From CAZRCZ01 sp964598765 (GTDB lineage: Bacteria > Sumerlaeota > Sumerlaeia > MVZB01 > JAJFLK01): a stretch of 64,000 bases of DNA. The stretch is from NCBI GenBank assembly GCA_964598765.1, contig CAZRCZ010000024.1, positions 1 through 64,000 on the forward strand, given 5' to 3'. A program made the translations under genes and the position numbers. The notes beneath the pieces are model-generated. The model worked only from the letters and a program-made list of their open reading frames with translations. It had not been told where the DNA came from and did not search any database. The stretch's first letter is position 1. Every line of letters begins with the position of its first letter. Positions 52,814-60,107 of the stretch are shown in pieces.

Positions 52814-55800
52814 TCAAGCCACGGGAGTTTCCAACGCCGCGCGAAGTTCCTCCACCGACTGAAACCGGTCATCCGGATTTTTCTCCACGCATTTATAAAT
52901 GATCTTCTTTAATTGCTCGGAAATGTTTTCCGTGATCGGCGGAACGGGCTTATGAAGGTGTTGATACTCGATGTTCCCTTCGTGGAACGGAGGATTTCCG
53001 GTGACCAACTCGTAGAGCATGATGCCGAGCGCGTAGATGTCGGCGCGTTGGTCCACGGATCGTCCGTCAATTTGCTCGGGAGACATGTAGAGGGGCGTGC
53101 CGACGATCATCGTTCCGGTGTTGCTGGCGGCGGCGTCGAGCATCTTGGCGATTCCGAAGTCGGTGATTTTGACCTGATTCTTTCCTTCGATCATGATGTT
53201 GGCGGGCTTGATGTCACGGTGAACGATGCCAAGTTTGTGCGCGTAGGCCAACGCCTCGCAAATTTGCTTGAGATATTCCCGGACCATCTCCTCGTCCATG
53301 ACCGAATGACGCCCCAAAAGGGTCCGCAAATCCTCTCCCTCGATGTATTCCATCGAAATGACCTTGTGCTCCAAGTCATAAAAGTCATGGATGCGGACAA
53401 TGTGGCCGTGCGTGAGACGGCGCGCGGATTTCGCCTCGCTCTTGAAACGCTTCACCGACTGGGGATCGGCGCAGAGGAAATCATTGAGAACCTTGATCGC
53501 GACGACTTCGTCCAAGATGCGGTCGCGGGCCTTATAGACGATGCCCATGGATCCGCGATTGATTTCTTCCAATAGCTCGAACCGATCCACTAAGACTTTG
53601 GGAGCCGGAGTTGCCTCTTCCAGCGGACTGTCGGGCGCGCCGTAGCGCTCATCCTGCAAAAGTCCGACGCGATAGGTGATTTTTTTAAGCCGGTCGGCGC
53701 AATCGCGGTAATGAATGTCCGCGCCATACAAGCGCTCGAGAACGTGCTGGGCGTGAACCAACTCGTCGGCCTGTTCCATATCGGCGGAAAGACGGTAGAG
53801 AATATCCTTCATCTCTTCGTCCACGGGCAAGGTTTTGAATTTCTGCCACGAAAGATAGCGCAGTCCCTTTTGCCAGAAACAATAACCGAGCACCTTGGTC
53901 GCGCGCTCGCGATGCTCGGGAACCTGAACCAGATGCTGAAGGAGCGAAATGGCGTCGTCGAGTTCGCCCTTGCGGAGATAAAGTTTGACCAATTTGAATT
54001 GGGTTGCCGCGTCGGGGTGATCGGTCAGAATGCGCTCATAAACCATGGAAAGCTGGTCGAGGACGGCGGGGACCGATTCCTCCTCGCGCTTGGTGATGAA
54101 TTCCAAATCGGCCATCGCAAATTCGTAATCTCCCAGCGAACAGGAGAGGGAGGCTCGCTCGCGCCGCGCCGCGACATAATTTGGAAAATTGGAGCAGAGA
54201 AGATTGAACATCTCCAAATGCTCCGATCCGGCATCCGGCCTCTGCTCCCTCATGAGGGACAAGGCGGCCAGCGCGTCTTCCGGCTGTTTGTTAAGATTCA
54301 AAAACCGGACCCTGAACGCTTGAATGCCGGGATCGCTTTCGTTTTCCTTGCAGAATTGCAGAAAAGTCTCGCGCCTTCGGGTATAGGTCTCGCACGCCGC
54401 CTCGTCATTTCGACCCGCCGACACGAAATCAAAAACCTCCTTCAAGGTTTCCGGCGGATTTATCTTCACCGATGGAGGGGAAGCGCTCATCGCGGATGAA
54501 GACTCGCCCGTCGAAACCGCGGCTTTGCGTCTCCATGCCGAACCCGAAGGGGGAGGGGAAAGCGGCTCGGGAGGACCGGCCGCATCGGAAATTTGGCGCG
54601 GCGCCGATTCTCGTGGCGGAGCAGTAGGGGACGCGACCTCCGCGCTTTTGGAAGTCGGCGACGACGGAGGAACTTCAACTGCGTCGGAAGAAACGGACGA
54701 TGCCTCCTTCTTTCTTCCCTTCGTGTCAACTTCGGCAAAAGTGGAGGCATAATCCACCCTCCTGCCGGTATCTTCTTCGGAGACCGAGGCTGGGCGCGCC
54801 GGCGGCGTTTCCCCCGGCTTGGCCGAGGCGGGGCGAAGGATTTTTTCGCGGGCTCCGGGCGTGACCTCGCCGCCGCGTCTTCGCCGCCGTTTACGGCGCC
54901 CCGCGCTGGCGGTGTGCTGGGCGCGGCGCTCGTCGGCGTTGAGGTAGGTGCAACTGGTCACCAACTTTTGTTCCTTGCCGCTGTGGGCTTCGGTCGCCGA
55001 AATCTCGACCACGCCGTCGGCGTTCACGAAAATCTCGACCCGGATGCGGGGCTGGCCCGCGCGCGATTCCGGAATCCCCGAAAGAGTGAACTTGCCCAAA
55101 CTGCGGCATTCGCTCGCCTTGGGTTCCTCTCCTTGAAGCAGATGAATGTTCACCATCGTTTGATTGTCTTCGGTCGTCGTGAAGGTCTTGAACGCCTTGA
55201 TCGGAATCGTCGAATTCTTCTCGATGATGACGCTCTTCTGATTTCCTTTGACTTCGATTCCGAGCGTATGTGGCGTCACGTCGAGAAGCACAACTTCTTC
55301 AAGCTCGCCGGAAAGGACCGCTCCCTGCATCGCCGCGCCGATGGCCACGACTTCGTCGGGATTGACCCCGCGGAAAGGAGCCGCGCCGAAATAATCCTCG
55401 ACCATGTCTTGAACCAACGGAATCCGCGTCGTTCCGCCGACCAAGATGACTTTCGTCACTTGAGATTTTCGGAGATTCGCCTCCTTGAGTCCCTGGGTGC
55501 ACCACTGAAGCGACTCGCTGATGTAGGACTCGATCAGGTCTTCCAAGGTTTCGCGCTTGATCGTCTCTTCCATATGGAGAGGTTTGCCATCCACCGTGGC
55601 GATGAACGGCAGGCGTACGACCGCGCTGAACGACGTGGAGAGCTCACACTTGGCGCGTTCAGCCTCGTCCTTGAGCCTCCGAAGAGTGACCGGATCGGAT
55701 CGCAAATCCAATCCGTTGGCCTTCTGAAAATTTTCGGCCAGATGATCCACCAAGGCCATGTCCAGATCATCCCCTCCCAACCGACTGTTGCCCGTGGAAG

Positions 55801-56446
55801 TCAAGACTTCGAAAGCCTTGTGGTCAATGTCGAGAAGGGAAAAGTCGAACGTCCCGCCCCCGAAGTCATAAATCGCCACCGTCTCCTGCGTGTCCTTGTT
55901 CAAACCGTAGGCCATGGCGGCGGCGGTCGGTTCGTTGATGAGGCGGACAACCTCCAGCCCGGCCAGTTCCGCGGCCTTGATCGTCGCCTGCCGCTGAATG
56001 TCGTCAAAATAGGCGGGAACGGTGACGACCGCCTTCTCAATTGGCCCGCCGATGTAATCCTCGGCGGCCTGCTTGAGTTTTCCAAGAATGAGAGCGGAAA
56101 TTTGTTCGGGCGAATACGCATGACCCTCGACGATGATCGCGATCATCCCTCGCTCGTCTTCGCCCAACTGGAAGGGATAAGCTTCCTCTCCCTCGTCAAT
56201 CTCCTGCTTCAGTCGGCCGATGAGCCGCTTAACGGAGGAAATGGTTCGTTTCGGCTGGGTGGCGGCTTGGCGGCGCGCGATTTCCCCGATTACCACGTCG
56301 CCGTTTTCCTGAAACGCCACGACCGAGGGAGTTCGCGGTTGTCCCTCGGCACTGGGGATGATCCGGGCTTCGCCGTCTTCAATGATCGCCACGACCGAAT
56401 TGGTCGTTCCAAGGTCAATGCCAATGATATGTTCTATGCCAGCCAC
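52814..56446 (-). CDS. Hsp70 (DnaK-like) - helical repeat - Ser/Thr protein kinase fusion
   Basis: 1210 residues from the GTG at 56446. Residues about 4-500 form a DnaK-like unit: IGIDLGTTNSVVAI (phosphate 1), AIYDFGGGTFDFSLL, VILVGGTTRIPLVQDMVEDY, and substrate-binding strands with LLDVTPHTLGIEVKG. The C-terminal lid is missing; instead comes a basic stretch (GRRKRRRRRGG, about 516), a Pro/Ser-rich linker (530-660), helical TPR-like repeats (665-935) and a complete Ser/Thr kinase (955-1207): NRGSMGIVYKA, AIK Lys985, HRDIKPAN with Asp1078, DFG at 1096 and SPEQ. The first loop Gly is Asn. All known catalytic residues otherwise remain. The ATG at 56506 overlaps a TATAAT, so the GTG is preferred. 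Cytoplasmic. Confidence 0.95.
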   Translation of the reverse strand: MAGIEHIIGIDLGTTNSVVAIIEDGEARIIPSAEGQPRTPSVVAFQENGDVVIGEIARRQAATQPKRTISSVKRLIGRLKQEIDEGEEAYPFQLGEDERGMIAIIVEGHAYSPEQISALILGKLKQAAEDYIGGPIEKAVVTVPAYFDDIQRQATIKAAELAGLEVVRLINEPTAAAMAYGLNKDTQETVAIYDFGGGTFDFSLLDIDHKAFEVLTSTGNSRLGGDDLDMALVDHLAENFQKANGLDLRSDPVTLRRLKDEAERAKCELSTSFSAVVRLPFIATVDGKPLHMEETIKRETLEDLIESYISESLQWCTQGLKEANLRKSQVTKVILVGGTTRIPLVQDMVEDYFGAAPFRGVNPDEVVAIGAAMQGAVLSGELEEVVLLDVTPHTLGIEVKGNQKSVIIEKNSTIPIKAFKTFTTTEDNQTMVNIHLLQGEEPKASECRSLGKFTLSGIPESRAGQPRIRVEIFVNADGVVEISATEAHSGKEQKLVTSCTYLNADERRAQHTASAGRRKRRRRRGGEVTPGAREKILRPASAKPGETPPARPASVSEEDTGRRVDYASTFAEVDTKGRKKEASSVSSDAVEVPPSSPTSKSAEVASPTAPPRESAPRQISDAAGPPEPLSPPPSGSAWRRKAAVSTGESSSAMSASPPSVKINPPETLKEVFDFVSAGRNDEAACETYTRRRETFLQFCKENESDPGIQAFRVRFLNLNKQPEDALAALSLMREQRPDAGSEHLEMFNLLCSNFPNYVAARRERASLSCSLGDYEFAMADLEFITKREEESVPAVLDQLSMVYERILTDHPDAATQFKLVKLYLRKGELDDAISLLQHLVQVPEHRERATKVLGYCFWQKGLRYLSWQKFKTLPVDEEMKDILYRLSADMEQADELVHAQHVLERLYGADIHYRDCADRLKKITYRVGLLQDERYGAPDSPLEEATPAPKVLVDRFELLEEINRGSMGIVYKARDRILDEVVAIKVLNDFLCADPQSVKRFKSEAKSARRLTHGHIVRIHDFYDLEHKVISMEYIEGEDLRTLLGRHSVMDEEMVREYLKQICEALAYAHKLGIVHRDIKPANIMIEGKNQVKITDFGIAKMLDAAASNTGTMIVGTPLYMSPEQIDGRSVDQRADIYALGIMLYELVTGNPPFHEGNIEYQHLHKPVPPITENISEQLKKIIYKCVEKNPDDRFQSVEELRAALETPVA

Positions 56447-56504
56447 TGAATTGAAACCTGCAACCCTTCCTTCAAGGGACCTTAAAAGTTGGCAAACTGT
56501 GTCC

Positions 56505-56510
56505 ATTATA
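56505..56510 (-). promoter_or_regulatory. Candidate -10 box (TATAAT) of the Hsp70-kinase gene
   Basis: A perfect TATAAT lies on the minus strand about 60 bases before the GTG start. The upstream hexamer at normal spacing (CTCAAT) is poor, TTGCTC lies 20 bases away. If used, transcription begins downstream of the ATG at 56506, which favours the GTG start. Confidence 0.35.
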
Positions 56511-56693
56511 ATGAATTAGGCGCATGGATTGAGCAAGGAATAATTTGACGCTGAAATTTCTTGCGTCCGGCGCGTTAGCCGTCTAAGATGCCAAGTTTGA
56601 CGCCCGGAAGGAAAACCATTCGGACGGGAGAGAAGATTTGAAATTTGATCCCGCCTCGGAATTGATCCGGCGCGGAAGGATGTATCGGACAAG

Positions 56694-57431
56694 ATGAAAC
56701 AGTTGGATTTAACCATCAAACCGCGGGGGACCAACTCCAAAAACGGAAACCGGCGCGCGCGCCGCCACGGCGAATTGCCGGCGGTCGTTTACGGAGGAGA
56801 GCGCGATCCGATGTCTGTTCTGCTGGACGCCGTCGGATTCGAGAAAATGCTTCATCTCATTCACGGCTCGACGATTTTCAATCTGAAGTCCAACGGCGAA
56901 GGGGACGTTCAGCAGGCGATCATTCGGGAAATTCAGCGCGATCCGGTCTCCGAGCAGGTCTTGCACGTTGATTTTTACCGGATTCAAGCGGATAAACCCG
57001 TCGTGGTGGAAATTCCCATTCACGGCGTCGGAGGAGTTCCCGCCGGAGTTCGCGTCGGCGGCGTCCTCGAAGTTCTGATCCGGCGCGTCAAAGTGAAGTG
57101 CTTGCCCTTGCAGGTTCCCGAATTTTTCGAGATAGACATTTCGGGTTTGGAGATCGGCCGAACGCTCCACGTTTCGGATTTGAAAGTTCCCGAAGGGATT
57201 GAATTGCTGACCGCTCCGGAGGAAGTTCTCTTCATCGTCGCCGCGCCCAAGGCGGAAGAGGAAGCCAAACCCGCCGAAGAGGGAGCCGCTCAACCCGAGC
57301 CCGAACTGATCGGCAAGGAAAAGAAGGAAGGCGAGGAAGAGGAAGCGGCGGAAGGAAAGAAGGAAGGGAAAAAAGAGGAGAAGAAGCCCGAAAAAGCCGA
57401 AAAGAAGGGCGACAAGGAAAAGAAGAAGTAA
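56694..57431 (+). CDS. rplY: 50S ribosomal protein bL25 (Ctc type)
   Basis: 245 residues. TIKPRGTNSKNGNRRARRHG then ELPAVVYGGERDPM is the L25 start; the domain ends near residue 90, followed by the CTC beta domain (EIPIHGVGGVPAGVRVGGVL, PEFFEIDISGLEIGRTLHVS). The last 50 residues are Lys/Glu-only (EEEEAAEGKKEGKKEEKK), likely unfolded. Binds 5S rRNA in the large subunit. First of the cluster rplY-pth-rpsF-ssb-rpsR. Confidence 0.95.
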   Translation: MKQLDLTIKPRGTNSKNGNRRARRHGELPAVVYGGERDPMSVLLDAVGFEKMLHLIHGSTIFNLKSNGEGDVQQAIIREIQRDPVSEQVLHVDFYRIQADKPVVVEIPIHGVGGVPAGVRVGGVLEVLIRRVKVKCLPLQVPEFFEIDISGLEIGRTLHVSDLKVPEGIELLTAPEEVLFIVAAPKAEEEAKPAEEGAAQPEPELIGKEKKEGEEEEAAEGKKEGKKEEKKPEKAEKKGDKEKKK

Positions 57432-57446
57432 GGCGCGGGATCCTGC

Positions 57447-57613
57447 GCGCATTTCAGCTTTCCGATGCAAAACGAGATTGGAGAAAAAGAGGACGCCAAC
57501 GGCGTCCCGGATCAAAGCCCAAGGTTGCCAAGCGTGGCGCGGCCACCTTGGGTCATGGAACATATCGAGTCAACCCCAAGGGGGTTGCGGATTTCGCCGG
57601 AAAACTGAAATAC
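57447..57613. repeat. MITE-like element, inverted copy
   Basis: About 167 bp between rplY and pth. Ends are GCATTTCAGCTTTCCGA and CGGAAAACTGAAATACG. The internal order GACGCC, CCCAAGGTTGCC, CACCTTGGGT, CAACCCC/GGGGTTGCGG is the reverse of the copy at 33826, so this is the same family in the other orientation. It pushes the two genes 200 bases apart. Confidence 0.85.
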
Positions 57614-57634
57614 GATCCGACGACGGAAAGCGAC

Positions 57635-58228
57635 ATGAAAATCATCGTCGGTTTGGGCAATCCGGGAACGCGCTATCGCGCCACGCCGCACAATATGGGA
57701 TTTGAAGTGGCGGATGAATTGAGCCGTAGGCTGACCGCGACGTTTCGGTTCTGGAATCAGGAGCGCGCCGAAGTCGCCGAGGCGCGAATCGGGGACGAGC
57801 CGCTCCTTCTGGCCAAGCCCGCGACGTGGATGAATCTCTCCGGAATTTCGGCGCGGGAGCTGATGAGAAATCGTCCGGTCCAGTTTGACGGCCTTCTCGT
57901 CGTCAGCGACGATGTGAATCTGGAGATCGGACGGCTCCGCGTTCGTGGACAAGGGAGCGCGGGGGGACACAACGGCCTTCGCTCCGTGATCGAGTGTCTG
58001 GGGACGGAAAATTTCGCGCGTTTGCGGATCGGCGTCCGGCCGCAAACAGCCATTGAAGATTTGGCGGAATACGTGCTAAGAAAGTCGCCGCCAAAAGACG
58101 CGGAGCGGTTCCGGGAGATGATCCCCTTGGCCGCCGACGCCGCCTTATGCTGGGCGGAATCGGGAGCGGAAGCCGCCGCCAACAAGTTTAACGGTGCCGC
58201 CCCTTTTGCGGGCGAGGAAAACCGATAA
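57635..58228 (+). CDS. pth: Peptidyl-tRNA hydrolase
   Basis: 197 residues from ATG 57635. IIVGLGNPGTRYRATPHNMG holds the substrate and catalytic His region (PHNMGFEV); LVVSDDVNLEIGRLRVR gives the Asp; GSAGGHNGLRSVIECLG is the third signature. Releases stalled peptides from tRNA. The in-frame start at 57548 falls inside the MITE-like element and has no homologous residues, so it is rejected. Confidence 0.96.
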   Translation: MKIIVGLGNPGTRYRATPHNMGFEVADELSRRLTATFRFWNQERAEVAEARIGDEPLLLAKPATWMNLSGISARELMRNRPVQFDGLLVVSDDVNLEIGRLRVRGQGSAGGHNGLRSVIECLGTENFARLRIGVRPQTAIEDLAEYVLRKSPPKDAERFREMIPLAADAALCWAESGAEAAANKFNGAAPFAGEENR

Positions 58229-58297
58229 CCCCCTGTTCCGCCGGTCCAAGGACTTGGAGCGGAACCGAATGAGACCAAAGGAGGGTCCCGACAGACC

Positions 58298-58792
58298 ATG
58301 CTGAACTACGAAGCGTGCGTGATATTGAACGCGCTCTTGCCCGAAGCGGAGACCGATGCGCTGATCTCCAAGCTACAATCCCAACTCGTTTCCGGCGGCG
58401 CCCAAGTGCGCGAGGTCGCGCGTTGGGGCAAACGCCGGCTCGCCTATCGGATCAACAAGGCCGATGAAGGTTTCTACGTCGTTTATTTCTTCAATCTGCC
58501 GAGCGCCGGAGAGGTTTTGGGCGCCTTCGAGCGCGTCTGCAAGTATGACGACAACGTTCTGCGTTGCATGATCCTGAACGTCCCGGTGAAAAAGAAGAAG
58601 CAGGAAGTTCCGCAGATCGTTCCGCAACCCGGATGGCTGTCCGATTTTTCCATGAAATTGCGGCCGCATTTCTCCCGGCGGCGATCCGAGGGTTATGAGC
58701 GCGAGCCGAGACCCGTCGAACCGGAGGCGCCAGCTCCCGAATCGGCGGGATCGTCGTCGGCTCCGGACGCAGGCGCAAAACAGGAATCGTGA
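58298..58792 (+). CDS. rpsF: 30S ribosomal protein bS6
   Basis: 164 residues. YEACVILNALLPEAETDALI, VARWGKRRLAYRINKADEGF and YVVYFFNLPSAGEVLGAFER cover the normal S6 domain of 95 residues. A Pro/Glu/Ala-rich tail of about 50 residues follows, longer than in E. coli. A strong AAAGGAGGG lies upstream, though 13 bases away. Followed by ssb and rpsR as in many bacteria. Confidence 0.96.
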   Translation: MLNYEACVILNALLPEAETDALISKLQSQLVSGGAQVREVARWGKRRLAYRINKADEGFYVVYFFNLPSAGEVLGAFERVCKYDDNVLRCMILNVPVKKKKQEVPQIVPQPGWLSDFSMKLRPHFSRRRSEGYEREPRPVEPEAPAPESAGSSSAPDAGAKQES

Positions 58793-58812
58793 TTCAAGGG
58801 AGGAGGTAGCCC

Positions 58813-59286
58813 ATGATCGAATTAAACAAAGTTTTATTGATGGGGCGACTGACGCGCGATCCGGAATTGCGATACATCCCGTCGGGGACGGCGGTTTGTA
58901 AATTGCGCCTCGCCGCCGATCGAACTTACAGCGATAAGAATTCCAGCGAACGCCAAAAAGAAACGCTCTTCATTGACGTTGACGCTTGGGGGAAAACGGC
59001 GGAGTTTTGCAATGAATACATGAAGAAAGGGAGCGCGGTTTACGTCGAAGGGCGACTCAAACTTGACAGTTGGAAGGACAAGGAAACGGGCAAGGATGTC
59101 CAAAAGGTCGCCATCGTCGCCGACCGGGTCCAATTCGGCGAAACCAAAGCCGAAGCCCAAGCGCGCGCCGGACGGGCCGAAGCCATGGGCGAAGATTCGC
59201 CTCGGAGCGGCGCTCCGGCCAAAGCCGCCTCGCCGGCGCCGTCGGGAGAATCCGCCGCCGAACCGCATGACGATTTGCCGTTTTAA
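58813..59286 (+). CDS. ssb: Single-stranded DNA-binding protein
   Basis: 157 residues. LNKVLLMGRLTRDPELRYIP starts the OB fold; CKLRLAADRTYSDKNSSERQ and FIDVDAWGKTAEFCNEYMKK complete it by about residue 110. The tail is Pro/Ala/Ser-rich and ends in DDLPF, the acidic tip that binds partner proteins. GGAGGAGG is 6 bases before the start. Lies between the two ribosomal protein genes. Confidence 0.96.
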   Translation: MIELNKVLLMGRLTRDPELRYIPSGTAVCKLRLAADRTYSDKNSSERQKETLFIDVDAWGKTAEFCNEYMKKGSAVYVEGRLKLDSWKDKETGKDVQKVAIVADRVQFGETKAEAQARAGRAEAMGEDSPRSGAPAKAASPAPSGESAAEPHDDLPF

Positions 59287-59307
59287 CGAAACAGGAAAGG
59301 AACCGTA

Positions 59308-59658
59308 ATGGAGAAGCGAAGCAGAGATCGCGATCGAGTGGAAATGGACCGGGATGACATGGAATCCCGAGGGGACTCGGAGGAACGCCGCGACCGCGAG
59401 GATTTTGGAGAGCGGGGATTCGGCGGTCCGCGCCGTCCGCCGCGCCGTTTTCATCGGGGGAAGGTCTGCGGATTTTGCGTGGACCACGCCGTCTATATTG
59501 ACTACAAGGATTTGGAGCGGCTCCGCCGCTACATCACCGACCGGGGAAAGATTCTTCCGCGCCGCATCACCGGAAATTGCGCCTATCACCAACGCCTGCT
59601 GACCGGAGCCATCAAACGCTCCCGCAACATCGCGTTGATCCCGTTCAAGGCCAAATAA
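59308..59658 (+). CDS. rpsR: 30S ribosomal protein bS18 with long charged N-terminus
   Basis: 116 residues; the normal S18 is 75-80. The first 45 residues are Arg/Asp/Glu-rich (KRSRDRDRVEMDRDDMESRG). The S18 domain begins near KVCGFCVDHAVYIDYKDLER and has LRRYITDRGKILPRRITGNC and AIKRSRNIALIPFKAK. The two Cys of GKVCGFC and the later Cys in TGNCAYHQ are those of zinc-type S18. ATG 59308 has AGGAAAGGA upstream. An in-frame start nearer to the domain (residue 18, ATG) also exists. Confidence 0.95.
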   Translation: MEKRSRDRDRVEMDRDDMESRGDSEERRDREDFGERGFGGPRRPPRRFHRGKVCGFCVDHAVYIDYKDLERLRRYITDRGKILPRRITGNCAYHQRLLTGAIKRSRNIALIPFKAK

Positions 59659-59666
59659 AAGAGCGG

Positions 59667-60010
59667 TTTCACCACAGAGACACCGAGAGGTATCCTGCGC
59701 GCGCTCGGCGTTTGAGAAAATCAAGGTGATTTCGATTTTGCTTTACATGGCAATTTGCCGCATCCAAATGGCCGCATCTTGCTTGCGTCCCTCATACATT
59801 GATTCTCATTAACCCCGCGATTGATCGCGGGGTTGATGAGAAAAACCGCGATCGAGTATCCTTCCGCATAAAACTGCGACGGGAGTAGGATGCGCCCTAA
59901 TCCAGTCCGATTTGTAGTTATCATTCCCAATCTTTTTTTCTCCTGATCGGAAATACTTTCCATTCGACTTCAATTCACTTCAGAGACCTCTCTGTGCCTC
60001 CGTGGTGATT
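59667..60010. repeat. Paired-arm repeat split by another element
   Basis: TTCACCACAGAGACACCGAG at about 59669 and CTCTCTGTGCCTCCGTGGTG at about 59990 are near reverse complements. The interval (about 300 bases rather than the usual 30-80) contains the CCCCGCGA hairpin, suggesting insertion of one repeat into another. Confidence 0.7.
59804..59841. repeat. CCCCGCGA hairpin repeat, longer copy
   Basis: TCATTAACCCCGCGA - TTGA - TCGCGGGGTTGATGA, a 15-bp stem with one G-T pair. See the related copy at 16489. Confidence 0.8.
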
Positions 60011-60107
60011 TCCTCCGTGGTGAATTCCTTGGCTTGAAACCGACGTTTTCCTCATAATTCAAGCGGCGTTCATCAACGCCCTTCCAACCCCGTGAGGAAA
60101 TCCAACC

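Larger units (their letters stand above)
59659..60107. other. 449-bp repeat region between rpsR and the esterase
   Basis: Left and right arms of a paired-arm repeat lie 300 bases apart, and a CCCCGCGA hairpin element lies between. No gene is seen. Confidence 0.65.

Noticed and set aside
54593..56449. 618-residue open frame on the plus strand opposite the Hsp70-kinase gene
   Set aside because: It is a shadow of a GC-rich gene: no ribosome site, no family motif, and the minus-strand frame has clear conserved domains.
57548..57634. Upstream extension of pth
   Set aside because: It lies within the MITE-like element and the encoded residues have no counterpart in Pth proteins.
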